This document shows positions 17,073-26,753 of a stretch of 64,000 bases of DNA, piece by piece; the first letter of the stretch is position 1, and the number at the start of each line of letters is the position of its first letter. Origin of the DNA: Wolbachia endosymbiont (group A) of Longitarsus flavicornis (GTDB lineage Bacteria; Pseudomonadota; Alphaproteobacteria; Rickettsiales; Anaplasmataceae); assembly GCF_963931955.1 (NCBI RefSeq), contig NZ_OZ008337.1, forward strand, positions 1,550,001-1,614,000, written 5' to 3'. The notes below the pieces were generated by a model. The model had not been told where the DNA came from and did not search any database. It worked only from the letters and a program-made list of their open reading frames with translations. Position numbers and translations under genes: made by a program.

Positions 17073-17663
17073 GTGGAACAAAAGTTAATAATAGATAAGC
17101 TAATTAGGGTTATTCCATTTGAAGGGATAAGCGATGAAACCCTATTAAAGGTGTGCACTGACCTTAATCTAGCTAATAGCTTTTGCAAATTTCAGAATGG
17201 AATATATAGCGCTTTGGAGTACATAGCAGAGGACTTAAATAGCTCAATGGAAGCTGAACTAAGAAATTCTAATTTAGAAGATATGAAAGTGCGAGAGCGA
17301 GTAAAGTTAGCTATTCAAATACGCCTTTCAAACTACGCTAAGCTACCGAATTATAGAGAACTTTTAAAAAATGTTTTATCATTCTCTGTATCACCAAAAA
17401 ATACATATTTTTCTAGTAAACTTTTATATAGAACTATTAGCGCGATTTGGTATGGCATTCATGATCAATCAACAGATTTTAACTACTATACAAAAAGAGC
17501 AATATTAGCTGGAGTGTACTTAAGTACGATACTTTTTTTTATCAATGATTATTCAGAAGATTTTGCGGATACTTTATCGTTTCTTGATAAACGTATCAAC
17601 AATGTCATGACATTTCAAAAATTCAAAACTCGCTTAAAAGGAATCATAGGAAATTTCTTATAA
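17073..17663 (+). CDS. COQ9-family ubiquinone biosynthesis protein
   Basis: 196 aa beginning at a GTG 6 bp after murD. The helical protein has the COQ9 pattern: an RVIPFEGISDETLLKVCTDLNL N-terminal helix-turn-helix-like segment, and the C-terminal lipid-binding domain with AIWYGIHDQSTDFNYYTKRAILAGVYLSTILFFI(N/D)DYSED, where WYxxGDxSxDxxYYTKR-xxLAxVYxxT is the family signature. COQ9 binds isoprenoid intermediates and supports COQ7 hydroxylation in mitochondria and alphaproteobacteria. Probably cotranscribed with murD. Confidence 0.88.
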   Translation: MEQKLIIDKLIRVIPFEGISDETLLKVCTDLNLANSFCKFQNGIYSALEYIAEDLNSSMEAELRNSNLEDMKVRERVKLAIQIRLSNYAKLPNYRELLKNVLSFSVSPKNTYFSSKLLYRTISAIWYGIHDQSTDFNYYTKRAILAGVYLSTILFFINDYSEDFADTLSFLDKRINNVMTFQKFKTRLKGIIGNFL

Positions 17664-17753
17664 GCTTTTCATCATACTGGTTATTCATATTTATATTCTC
17701 TTGTTTTTTTTTGATCTTTATGTTAAAATAACTAAATATTCATTAACGATAAA

Positions 17754-19100
17754 ATGAAAGTTATTTATCATACCAATGGTAATATCAAGCCAGGAGAAAA
17801 TACAAAACACGTGATAAACTTTTTTGGAGTACTTGGGTGTATTAAGGTTAATGCACTCGGTAAAAATGCACCTGAGAGGCAAGAAAGTAAGTTAGTTAAG
17901 CATTATTTTGACTATCCTTATTTTTCTAGAATTGTTAACTCACAACTCTTCCAAGAAGAATTGAACGATGAAGAAAAAAAATTCAATAGGAGAATAGTAT
18001 TACTATGGTTATGTTCTGCTATATTGTCCACTGCTTCTATTGTGTCGTTATACTTGGCATACCAGAATCAAAAATCAAAAAAGGTACTTACAGGGTTAGC
18101 TTTTGCATCAGTAGTGCTATCAATTTTGGCTACCATATGTTTTATCGTACTTTGCCTATGGATGCTTTTTGACTTTGTTAAGGAAAGGTTCGTTGTACAT
18201 AGAATCAAAAGCTTTTTGGAAAATGAAGTCAGCCCTGAGTGGATAAAGCGTTACAAAAAAGAACTTGTAGGTGATGATAAGGAAGTGGATGCAGAAGCTC
18301 ACGATCAAGAGTTAGGAGAAAATAAAGATATAGAAGATATTGTAGAGTTCCTCTTGGAAAGAAAGAAAATTGTAGCGCTATATGAATTTCTAACAAACGG
18401 TGAAAAGTTGGTTCAAGCTGGAATGGCAATGGTAAACATGTTACTTGTAAAAGGTGTGCGTCCAAACGATATAATTTTGGATACTAACTCTCTTGGAGGA
18501 GGAATTGCAGCAGAAGTTTTAAAAAGGTTTGAAAAGCAAGGGATTTATTTAACGCTAATTCATAGTAATTCTTATAGCTCGCTTAAGGATGCAACTAATA
18601 ACTTTCCTCATGGGGTAGGGAATTTTTTCATGAGACAGCTTCCTGCAAAGTTCTTGAATTTTTGGTTTAGTCGTTGCGGATTGGAATTTAATTCACGAGA
18701 GATTATAGAGAATACAAAATGTCCTGTATTGATTGTTGGTAGAAAAGGTGATACTGTAATTCCACAGGAAGCACAACTCGTTGGTAAACTTCCAGATTCA
18801 TCCACATCTGAACGGTTTAGATGGAATATAGTACTTGAACACGATCCTCAAAACACGGAGTGTAAGAGCAAAAATATTCATGCTGATCATAAAGAACATT
18901 TAGTTTATCGTGAGGATAACGATAATGTGATAAAGTGTGAAGAAAAAGAAAATCAATTCATTAATGACGCACATAAATATTTAATAGACTCTGAATTTAA
19001 TAAAAATTTTGATCTAGGGAAGTACAGAAAAAGTGGTTTCTCTGGAAAATTGACGGAAATAGAGCTGAAATCCATCAATGAAAAGTATATGCAAGTTTAA
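17754..19100 (+). CDS. Membrane protein with a hydrolase-like C-terminal domain
   Basis: 448 aa, family not firmly recognised. Two hydrophobic segments (about 83-105 and 113-142) separate a short N-terminal region from a soluble C-terminal part. The latter resembles an alpha/beta hydrolase: ILDTNSLGGGIAAEVLKRF (nucleophile-elbow-like, S246, with N where G is usual), VLIVGRKGDTVIP (D333, acid-loop position) and a His cluster HADHKEH near 376-382. The central linker is acidic. Such proteins occur as candidate effectors in intracellular bacteria; whether it is catalytic is unknown because the elbow deviates from GxSxG. Its 3' end overlaps convergent rsmD by 4 bp. Confidence 0.75.
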   Translation: MKVIYHTNGNIKPGENTKHVINFFGVLGCIKVNALGKNAPERQESKLVKHYFDYPYFSRIVNSQLFQEELNDEEKKFNRRIVLLWLCSAILSTASIVSLYLAYQNQKSKKVLTGLAFASVVLSILATICFIVLCLWMLFDFVKERFVVHRIKSFLENEVSPEWIKRYKKELVGDDKEVDAEAHDQELGENKDIEDIVEFLLERKKIVALYEFLTNGEKLVQAGMAMVNMLLVKGVRPNDIILDTNSLGGGIAAEVLKRFEKQGIYLTLIHSNSYSSLKDATNNFPHGVGNFFMRQLPAKFLNFWFSRCGLEFNSREIIENTKCPVLIVGRKGDTVIPQEAQLVGKLPDSSTSERFRWNIVLEHDPQNTECKSKNIHADHKEHLVYREDNDNVIKCEEKENQFINDAHKYLIDSEFNKNFDLGKYRKSGFSGKLTEIELKSINEKYMQV

Positions 19101-19645
19101 GCTAATAGAGAAAGAAAAATTATTCTTGCTATACCGTAGGTGCGTTCCAAGATTATACTAAAGTTTTTATTGCACTCAAAACCTTCGTTTTTCCTAATCT
19201 CTAGAATTATCAATGCATCATCACTTAACCAGCCTGAGTGAGCTAGTCCATTCAACGTTGATTCAACTAGATTGCTATTGTAAGGTGGGTCTATAAAAAC
19301 TACATCGCACTTTGAAATAGGTTGTGGCAATTTGTTAGCACTGCAACAAATTAGCGTGATATTGTCTGTAATTCCAAAATCTTCTGCTGTTTTTTTAGGC
19401 AGTTGCAAATTGTAATAATCTGAATCCACCATGAATGCATGTTTAGTGCCGCGAGAAAGCGCTTCAAATGAAAAAGAGCCACTTCCGCAGAACAAATCAA
19501 GTACATTCAAGTTATAAATAGGTTTTCTTGAGGAAAGTATACTAAATATTGCTTCTCGGACAATACTCATAGTTGGTCGTGCAGCTAAATGCTTACCTGT
19601 AGTTATTTTTCTTCCGCGATATTTGCCTGCAATGATGCGTAGCAT
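19097..19645 (-). CDS. rsmD: 16S rRNA (guanine966-N2)-methyltransferase
   Basis: SAM-dependent methyltransferase acting on assembled 30S subunits. 182 aa. Hallmarks: N-terminal RIIAGKYRGRKI and RPTMSIVREAIFSIL, SAM-binding motif I VLDLFCGSGSFSFEAL (about 48-63), and catalytic motif IV DPPY at 119-122. Start ATG at 19645. It converges with the hydrolase-like membrane protein gene, sharing the last few bases. Confidence 0.94.
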   Translation of the reverse strand: MLRIIAGKYRGRKITTGKHLAARPTMSIVREAIFSILSSRKPIYNLNVLDLFCGSGSFSFEALSRGTKHAFMVDSDYYNLQLPKKTAEDFGITDNITLICCSANKLPQPISKCDVVFIDPPYNSNLVESTLNGLAHSGWLSDDALIILEIRKNEGFECNKNFSIILERTYGIARIIFLSLLA

Positions 19646-19762
19646 ACTAAATAAGCTCCAAAATAACTAATTATTTTATACTATATGATTAATGTCAATA
19701 TGACTTTAGCAGTTTAATAGAGAGAAGCTATCGAGTTGCTTGTAAGAAAAACACAAGACTCA

Positions 19763-20398
19763 TCAGTTATTTTTTTTTGATTTGCCTGTTGCATTTATTG
19801 CTTGACCAATCTCATCTTGTAAATCACCATAACTATCTCCTTCATCGTGATTGATCCCTTCAATTCTGCTTTCTAATTCTAACTTAATTATGGTGTTGAT
19901 TTTATCTATATCATCTAGGAAGCCTTTACATTCTTCATTACTATATTCCTCACCAGATGCTTTTTTTTCAATAAATAGGTTTTTAAATCCTGCTAGATCA
20001 GAATTCTGATCGGTATTTAGTACAACATTTCTCTCTATGAAGCTAAGGTCTGATAGCAATAAACTAACCTCTAACAGATCCTCACTTTTCACGCTTTTAA
20101 GGTCTTCAAGGCTTTCTAAAATACTAAACACCTTAAGCCTTTCTTGCGCAATTTCTTGGTCTTCCTTATCAAATTCAGACAATAAACCATGATTATCTAC
20201 AAATTTCTCACTCAAAGCTTTATTTAACCTAGTGAGGTCGATATTGTTGTCCGGTGTGTTATCTAATAGTAGATCTACTCTCGCCCTACGCGCATTTAAA
20301 ATGTCGTCGTAGTCATTTAACTTTATGTTGCCATCATCGTCTTGCTGCAATTTATAATAATCAAGGCCTTTGAAATTTTTATTAGTCTTCATCTTCAA
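19763..20398 (-). CDS. Hypothetical protein at the end of the virB3-virB6 operon
   Basis: 211 aa, acidic and hydrophilic, no signal or membrane segment. The start (MKMKTNKNFKGLDYYKLQQDDDGNIKLNDYDDI) overlaps the stop of the last virB6 by 4 bp (ATGA), so it is translationally coupled to the secretion operon. A small gene in this place, after the four virB6 genes, is a conserved feature of Wolbachia vir operons. Helical, Asp/Glu/Leu-rich; possible chaperone, accessory factor or effector. Function unknown. Confidence 0.8.
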   Translation of the reverse strand: MKMKTNKNFKGLDYYKLQQDDDGNIKLNDYDDILNARRARVDLLLDNTPDNNIDLTRLNKALSEKFVDNHGLLSEFDKEDQEIAQERLKVFSILESLEDLKSVKSEDLLEVSLLLSDLSFIERNVVLNTDQNSDLAGFKNLFIEKKASGEEYSNEECKGFLDDIDKINTIIKLELESRIEGINHDEGDSYGDLQDEIGQAINATGKSKKNN

Positions 20399-23300
20399 TC
20401 CTCTTCTCCTTTTGCATCTGGTTTCCTCATTGGTTCCGGTAATTTCCTTCTGACCGGTTGATCAAGCTTGTCTTTTTCTGGTTCTCTCTTGCGTCCTATG
20501 GTGTAATCATGAAGCTTATTCAAGAAATCTTGCCTATGCGATTTTGCTCTACAGAGCAGATTACCTTGGTAACCATCTTTTTCTCCTGTACGGTGGCTAA
20601 CTCCTATAGAATCAAGGCCATGCTCCCAAGTAAATTTCATAGCATCTTCTATTGTATAGCCCACATGTGATCCTACATACCCTTTGTAATATTCTAAATA
20701 TCTATCAATTCTTCTATGCGCAATATCTTCTTTATCAACTCCAAATGCCCTGTAGATCTTTTCCTCAAGTTTATCAACGTCATTTTTAGGTGATGTTGCA
20801 AATTTTGTTGCTTCAATAGTAGCACCTACAAATTTACGTGGCACATCAATAGCGTATTTCAGCACTCCTCCAACTCTTGGTACTCTCCCCAGCAGATTAG
20901 CTGCACCTCCGGCTAATCTATCCGGTAAATGAGTAGCCCAACTGCCTAAAGACTCAAGTCCTCTACCAGCAAAATTTTGCCACTGCTGTTTGAATTCTTC
21001 CATTATGCCAACCAAAGGCGATGCTTCATACATTCTAGATATATTGTAAACGCTGAATCCACCACCAGCTATACTTGAGCCCATTTGTTGTACGAACTCG
21101 CGTAAAGAGAACATTAAAAATGAAAGCAGGAATAATACAAAGATTTCCCCTGCATTGATTAAATAACCTCTCTGTATGTCTTGCACCCTTTGGTAATCAC
21201 TATTTTCTTGATAGTTTTTGCAATCCTCACAATCTGTATAATTTTTGCAATCCTTACAATCTTTACATTTCTTACAGTATTCACTGTTGGGATCCTTATA
21301 TAACTTGCGCAAATCCTGTAATCGGCAATGTGGATCTTTTCCAATAATATCCTGCACCAAAGACTTTATCTCTCTTTTTAGATCTGGTCTTATGGTACCT
21401 TTTCTGTAGTTATCCACTATTTCCCTATAATTTTTACATTTTTCTTCATCTTGCTGAGATTGACAGTAAAGCTCTGTTATTTTACTATTCATACCACCTA
21501 TCTTTTTGTCTATATTGTTGATCAACAGTAGAATATCAGCTTTTTCTGATGCATGTGATAAACTATTTGTTAAGCGTACTAGATCTTTTGCTCTACAGTC
21601 ATTCTTCACTATCATATCACTTTCTGCAATATAATGGTCTGCTGGATTCTTCTCAGTACCAGGAATTGGGTTAAAGAAAGGATAATCTATATAACGAAAC
21701 CCTTTTTCAATGTAATCAGGTGGAAGAGGGATATATCCAGCGCCGCCAGTAAATTTTATTGTACCACCTTCTCTGCTTATCTTTTCTATGCCTTCTATGC
21801 TTTTGTCTATGTTAAGTGAAGAAGCTTCTCCAAGAGTGTAAGGTACAAAAATTTGCCCTGGAGTCCAACCAAAGTACTGCTTATCAATGATGCAAAAACC
21901 GCCAAACACCCATTTTGGAGCACATAACCTTACCTCGAACCATTTATTGTAGCATACAGTGAAACCTAACTGCCTATAAAAGGTGTTCATTATCATTGAA
22001 GCTAACAATGACAAGAGAGCAAATATCATAATCGACTGTAAACAAAAGCTGATGCAGAATTTTATCCAACCTTCAAATAGACTTTTCAGCGGTGAAAATA
22101 AAATAGAAATTAGAAACAGTGGCATAATGGCTATAAGAAAAGCTATACCCATAAAACCAGAGAGAAATATTATGTAAGCATATAAGCACAGCAAGAAGTA
22201 TAGCACAATCCCTATGAAAATTGCCGGTATCATAAGAAGGCTTGCCCACATTTGGTAATGCAAAAACGCTGCAAACTTTTTCCAAACAGAATAAGCAAAA
22301 AACTTATTGAACATGTCCTCCATGAAGCTAAACAACTTAATATGAGCAGTTTCATCTCCTTGAGCAATACTTCCGGTGTTCATGTTGGGAGCAAAATTAG
22401 TAATTATACTTATCAGTTGTTCAAGACCTTTAACGAATAAAACAAGAAAATGATCATAGAAAAACTTAAAACTTCCAGGAGATATAAGCACTATCACTAG
22501 AGTGATTTTCATCATTCTGATGAGCATATCATGCTTAGTCTCTTGTATCATGCCAAAAAGATAAAGAAGCGATGAAATCATTACAAATAGAACAAGCAAG
22601 GAAAGAACAAAATTGTGAAAGCTCGTACTTTTTTCAGCTATATTTTCGAACATAGCTTGTGCAACTGCAGGATCATTGCTATTAAAATGTTCTTTGCAAT
22701 TTTTGTTAATCAATAATACACATTTTAGATAATGATAAACTTCATTGAAAAATCCAAAGGTACCTGGTTTTTGTACTCCACCCAAAAACTCAAAAGAGTA
22801 GCCGCCTACATTATCTAGATAATATCTATCTAATATTTTTACATATATTTTCCATCCCTTTTCTAACTTCAACTCATTACAATTTCTGTCCTTTAATTTA
22901 GTGTTATCTCTGTCTAAAGTAAAAAATCCATTGTCGCCCTCTGCTGTGGAGTTATAACCTAGATGTACAGTAGGATATTGAGGATCGCGCATTAACTTTA
23001 GATTTTCGTTAGGATCATCTTTCCCCGTTTGAAACAAAAGATAAGCACCATGACCATTGGTAAACCAACATGGAGCACCACGTGATACTGTATTTGCGCT
23101 ATCATCTTCATTAATGCACTTGCAATTTACAGTGCAACTTGCATTAGGCTTACTTGAAAATTTTTGTATGCTAGGTTTATAATCATTACAAACTAAGTGA
23201 AAGTCAGGTAGACTATTATCACCTGACTTGCCTTCAAATTTAGTTGCATATTTTAACTGCTCCAAGCTTTGTAAGGTATAACTGCCTTTTTTAGATTCCT

Positions 23301-23640
23301 TCTTGTTATTATTACTCCAAGATGTCCATGCACCATTCACTCGCACTTTTAAACTATCTCCATTGGTTTCGAGTCCGGTATCCTCCCACTTCACCACTTG
23401 GTTATGGTGAAAACCATAATTAATTTCACCAGTTTCAGGATCAATAACTTCTCCATCTCCTGGAATAAACGCATCGTGGTCGCTTGAAAAATGAGCGCTT
23501 ACTGCAATAGTTTTAGGACCAAAATAGTCGGCAGATATGCACCTTGGAAAAGGCATATCGTTTTTACTACAACCTGTGATCAGCACATAAGCTGCAAGAA
23601 GTAATACTCTAAACCAACATTTGCCTAAACGTGATTGCAT
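20395..23640 (-). CDS. virB6: VirB6/TrbL-family type IV secretion protein (fourth virB6), lipoprotein signal
   Basis: 1081 aa, several times longer than classical VirB6 (about 300 aa). The N-terminus has a lipoprotein signal with lipobox LITGC, then a large extracytoplasmic domain. The polytopic VirB6 core lies at about 340-560 (about six membrane segments including FCISFCLQSIMIFALLSLLASMIM). A Cys-rich tract with (KDCKDC)-type repeats follows near 770-800, and the soluble tail is rich in Lys/Glu. The core forms the inner-membrane channel of the type IV system; the enlarged flanking domains are a Rickettsiales trait. Overlaps the next gene by 4 bp. Confidence 0.9.
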   Translation of the reverse strand: MQSRLGKCWFRVLLLAAYVLITGCSKNDMPFPRCISADYFGPKTIAVSAHFSSDHDAFIPGDGEVIDPETGEINYGFHHNQVVKWEDTGLETNGDSLKVRVNGAWTSWSNNNKKESKKGSYTLQSLEQLKYATKFEGKSGDNSLPDFHLVCNDYKPSIQKFSSKPNASCTVNCKCINEDDSANTVSRGAPCWFTNGHGAYLLFQTGKDDPNENLKLMRDPQYPTVHLGYNSTAEGDNGFFTLDRDNTKLKDRNCNELKLEKGWKIYVKILDRYYLDNVGGYSFEFLGGVQKPGTFGFFNEVYHYLKCVLLINKNCKEHFNSNDPAVAQAMFENIAEKSTSFHNFVLSLLVLFVMISSLLYLFGMIQETKHDMLIRMMKITLVIVLISPGSFKFFYDHFLVLFVKGLEQLISIITNFAPNMNTGSIAQGDETAHIKLFSFMEDMFNKFFAYSVWKKFAAFLHYQMWASLLMIPAIFIGIVLYFLLCLYAYIIFLSGFMGIAFLIAIMPLFLISILFSPLKSLFEGWIKFCISFCLQSIMIFALLSLLASMIMNTFYRQLGFTVCYNKWFEVRLCAPKWVFGGFCIIDKQYFGWTPGQIFVPYTLGEASSLNIDKSIEGIEKISREGGTIKFTGGAGYIPLPPDYIEKGFRYIDYPFFNPIPGTEKNPADHYIAESDMIVKNDCRAKDLVRLTNSLSHASEKADILLLINNIDKKIGGMNSKITELYCQSQQDEEKCKNYREIVDNYRKGTIRPDLKREIKSLVQDIIGKDPHCRLQDLRKLYKDPNSEYCKKCKDCKDCKNYTDCEDCKNYQENSDYQRVQDIQRGYLINAGEIFVLFLLSFLMFSLREFVQQMGSSIAGGGFSVYNISRMYEASPLVGIMEEFKQQWQNFAGRGLESLGSWATHLPDRLAGGAANLLGRVPRVGGVLKYAIDVPRKFVGATIEATKFATSPKNDVDKLEEKIYRAFGVDKEDIAHRRIDRYLEYYKGYVGSHVGYTIEDAMKFTWEHGLDSIGVSHRTGEKDGYQGNLLCRAKSHRQDFLNKLHDYTIGRKREPEKDKLDQPVRRKLPEPMRKPDAKGEED

Positions 23641-23738
23641 ATCTAAACTTTTTCCAAATACAGAATAAATTTCTAAAACTTTACTTAAAATATCTTTTTA
23701 ATTAGTTACTCCATAATATCATTTATATCTTACTCCTT

Positions 23739-26700
23739 TCAATTTCCTTCCTTGTCTTTAGCTTTAGTACTAGGATCACTTCTTATTGTTTCATCAAAAC
23801 CTTTTTGCTGATCTGGTTGTTTTAGTACTTCAGGTTTAGGGCTTTTAGAGTTTCCACCCATTGTTTTACCAGAACTTTCTTGCTTACCTGATTGCTTTGG
23901 TGTTTCAGATTTAGGGCTTATGGAGTTATCCTTCACTTCAACTTTTGGTCGATCTTTACCCACTTGTTGCTTGATGCCCTGTATCATATGCTGAGTCTTA
24001 TCATCAAGGCCAACGGTTGACAGCATAGCTTGCGATGCGCTCTTAGCAACTTGACCAACACTGCCAGCAACCCCAAAACCAGAGCTGAATAGTGCTTGTG
24101 CCATAGTTTCCGATATAGAAACAAAAGCTTCCATTGCACCGGCAATAATTAAGTACATAAATGCTTGGATCAGATCTATGGGCAACGCTGCAAAGTGCCC
24201 ACCAGCTCTTTCTCCGGTACTTAATGCAACATCAACATTAGTGCCAGGACTGTATCCAAGAGGCAGTATTGATTTCATCAGGCATAGATCATACGATAAG
24301 AAATTTACGCTAATTAAACATTGATAGCATGCAGAAAAATTTGTGAGATTGTATAGAACTGAATACATCAACTGATTTAAAAGAGATAAAGATGAAAATA
24401 AAATAACTGGTTGTACTGCAACGTGAGCCAGCGTTTTTATCCAGTTATCAAACAAGGGTTTAGTCTTTTGAAATAGAATAAATACGATAAATAAAGGTGT
24501 TAATGACAGTAAAAACGCCACTAGAACAGTAGATATTACATATTTAAACGTAGCGCTAATAATGCATTTTAAGAACATAAAAGTAGCGTAGAGTATTGCC
24601 AAAAATGCAATAAAGCCAAAAGGACCAGAGAGCATCAACGATAAAAACTTTAACCAAGTTTCTGTTGTGAATAATACTCCTGCTGTCAAGTCTAAGAATG
24701 CAAATTTTCTCCCCCCTTCCCCTATATAGCCAGAAAAGCTATCAACTAAATAAGTGCTACCATCTATAAAAAGTCTGGATAAAGTTGTACCAAAAAGTTC
24801 CCAGCTTCTATCGCTAAAGGCAAAAGCTATAAATGCTATCTTGAACATTCTTACAATGAAATCAAATTTACTTAGCTGTATTGTTCCAAGCATATAGCCA
24901 ACGACAGTAAATATAACGTATAGAGTAAGCAAAGCTCTTACTCCTTGAAGAAGACCTCTTGCATATCCTTTGTATGAATCTTTAACGCTGTCCCCAATTA
25001 CTTCTTCTTTTATAAGTTTAAATACCCCGTTTACATTCGATGAAATAAAATCATTAATTTTTCTTTTGACAAATAAAGTTACTGTGTACTTATTATTTTC
25101 ATAATATTTGCCATATTTGTCTGTAATATCACCTTTCTCTACATTGCTTACATCAATACCGAAATATATCTTCTTAGATTCTTCGTTCTGAAAGTGTTTT
25201 CCGCTTATTACATCTAATATGGTGTACTCATCTTTTCCGTTTATTCTTTCTCTCACTCCTACCACTTTGAAATCATTAGTTCCCACACCATGCAGATCTT
25301 TAGGTGGCTCATCACCCAAATACACATACAGTTTTTCGCCATTAATGTATTCACATGATCTAGTGACTTTAACATGGTAACCGCCCCTATTAGCTTTATA
25401 GTGACCATAATCTGCAATAGCGAGCATCACACTACTACCAGATGTTACATTTTTTACTGTATAGTCACTATTTAATTTCAGAGAAAAATCCTCAAAATTA
25501 TCACTAATTTGCGAACACACATTATCCTTTCTTGCACCTACTTCATTATCTGGAAGACATTGCATACCTTTAGCAGTATCTTGATCATCAAGATCACCAA
25601 TTTTTGCAACAAGAGCCTCAGCCCAGGAAATATCTTTTTCAGTGTTTGATGTAAAATCAACGTTAATCTGCTTGGGATCCCCTTTATTTTCTTCTATCTT
25701 CTTAAGCTTATCTTCAACTTCTTTAAGGTGAGAATACATATCACATTTGTCGTTTTCATTATCATATTTTTTGTATCTTATAGAAGAGACACGGTTTTGT
25801 TCTCCCGCTTGACCTGAACCATAGTTCCATATACCCTTCTTAGTATAGTATATATTTTGATGGTAACAGTTAAGCTCATAGGAGGAGTACTTTTTTCTCT
25901 CATCAAGACTACAGTTTTTTCCATCACATAACTCGTTCAATCCTATTTTAGCGCGGCGTAAATCAAGTAGCGAACCATATATCCATGGTTTGTTGTCTTC
26001 AATATAACCTTTATTAAAATGTACCTTATTATCATATGGAGTGTACCCATTGCCAACTAGCACTTTACTTTCCTTTGCTTTTGTTTTATCAAGAGGTAAA
26101 AATTTTATTTTATTTCTCTTTCCATCCTTGCCCTCACAAAAAAATTCCTCTCCCTCTTGCTTGCTAACATTCAATATTTCACTTGCTGACACTTTTTCAC
26201 CTCCTTCTTCAGCTCTATAACAATTGTCATCAAAACTGATGCCTTTCCCTCCTGGATTGTCATAATCAATTGTTATTTTTCTGGGAACTAAGCTAAAGCT
26301 TAACTTATCACCAGGACTTACTTTAATTCCAGTGTCCACATAACGTCTATTGCTGCCAAATCCTTTACCACCGCACAATTCGTTTTCATTTACGCCTTTT
26401 TCATCAACGCCATAATTATTAGGCACATCGTTAATATTTGCAGCTTTACTATAATTTGGTTCTGAGCCATCAGCACAAAAGCTAGCTGGCACAAGTACTT
26501 TCCTTGGATTTTTGTCTTCTTTAAAAGGGCAAAAATTTACTGATCCATCGAGGGTGAATTTGATTTCCTCACCCTTACTAATTACTTGACCAGAATCAAC
26601 CCAATGAATTTTAACTTCTTCACCAGCTTTATGAACTGGAACATCCACGTTAACACTAGTGTTTCTGCTCTGCAACCCAGGTTCGACACAATCCATGTTA

Positions 26701-26753
26701 CAACCAGTGATTGCAAGACACAGTATCAACAATAGTGATCTTTTACTTATCAT
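23739..26753 (-). CDS. virB6: VirB6/TrbL-family type IV secretion protein (third virB6), lipoprotein signal
   Basis: 1004 aa. Lipoprotein-type start MISKRSLLLILCLAITGC, then a ~580-aa extracytoplasmic domain with many charged and Cys residues. The VirB6 membrane core is at about 595-890. The cytoplasmic tail is Pro/Ser/Lys rich, with a repeated SPK(S/P)E-x-PKQ(S/P)xxQ(E/K) pattern (about 955-990). The ATG overlaps the preceding virB6 stop by 4 bp (26750-26753), so translation is coupled. A ~98-bp gap separates it from the fourth virB6. Confidence 0.9.
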   Translation of the reverse strand: MISKRSLLLILCLAITGCNMDCVEPGLQSRNTSVNVDVPVHKAGEEVKIHWVDSGQVISKGEEIKFTLDGSVNFCPFKEDKNPRKVLVPASFCADGSEPNYSKAANINDVPNNYGVDEKGVNENELCGGKGFGSNRRYVDTGIKVSPGDKLSFSLVPRKITIDYDNPGGKGISFDDNCYRAEEGGEKVSASEILNVSKQEGEEFFCEGKDGKRNKIKFLPLDKTKAKESKVLVGNGYTPYDNKVHFNKGYIEDNKPWIYGSLLDLRRAKIGLNELCDGKNCSLDERKKYSSYELNCYHQNIYYTKKGIWNYGSGQAGEQNRVSSIRYKKYDNENDKCDMYSHLKEVEDKLKKIEENKGDPKQINVDFTSNTEKDISWAEALVAKIGDLDDQDTAKGMQCLPDNEVGARKDNVCSQISDNFEDFSLKLNSDYTVKNVTSGSSVMLAIADYGHYKANRGGYHVKVTRSCEYINGEKLYVYLGDEPPKDLHGVGTNDFKVVGVRERINGKDEYTILDVISGKHFQNEESKKIYFGIDVSNVEKGDITDKYGKYYENNKYTVTLFVKRKINDFISSNVNGVFKLIKEEVIGDSVKDSYKGYARGLLQGVRALLTLYVIFTVVGYMLGTIQLSKFDFIVRMFKIAFIAFAFSDRSWELFGTTLSRLFIDGSTYLVDSFSGYIGEGGRKFAFLDLTAGVLFTTETWLKFLSLMLSGPFGFIAFLAILYATFMFLKCIISATFKYVISTVLVAFLLSLTPLFIVFILFQKTKPLFDNWIKTLAHVAVQPVILFSSLSLLNQLMYSVLYNLTNFSACYQCLISVNFLSYDLCLMKSILPLGYSPGTNVDVALSTGERAGGHFAALPIDLIQAFMYLIIAGAMEAFVSISETMAQALFSSGFGVAGSVGQVAKSASQAMLSTVGLDDKTQHMIQGIKQQVGKDRPKVEVKDNSISPKSETPKQSGKQESSGKTMGGNSKSPKPEVLKQPDQQKGFDETIRSDPSTKAKDKEGN

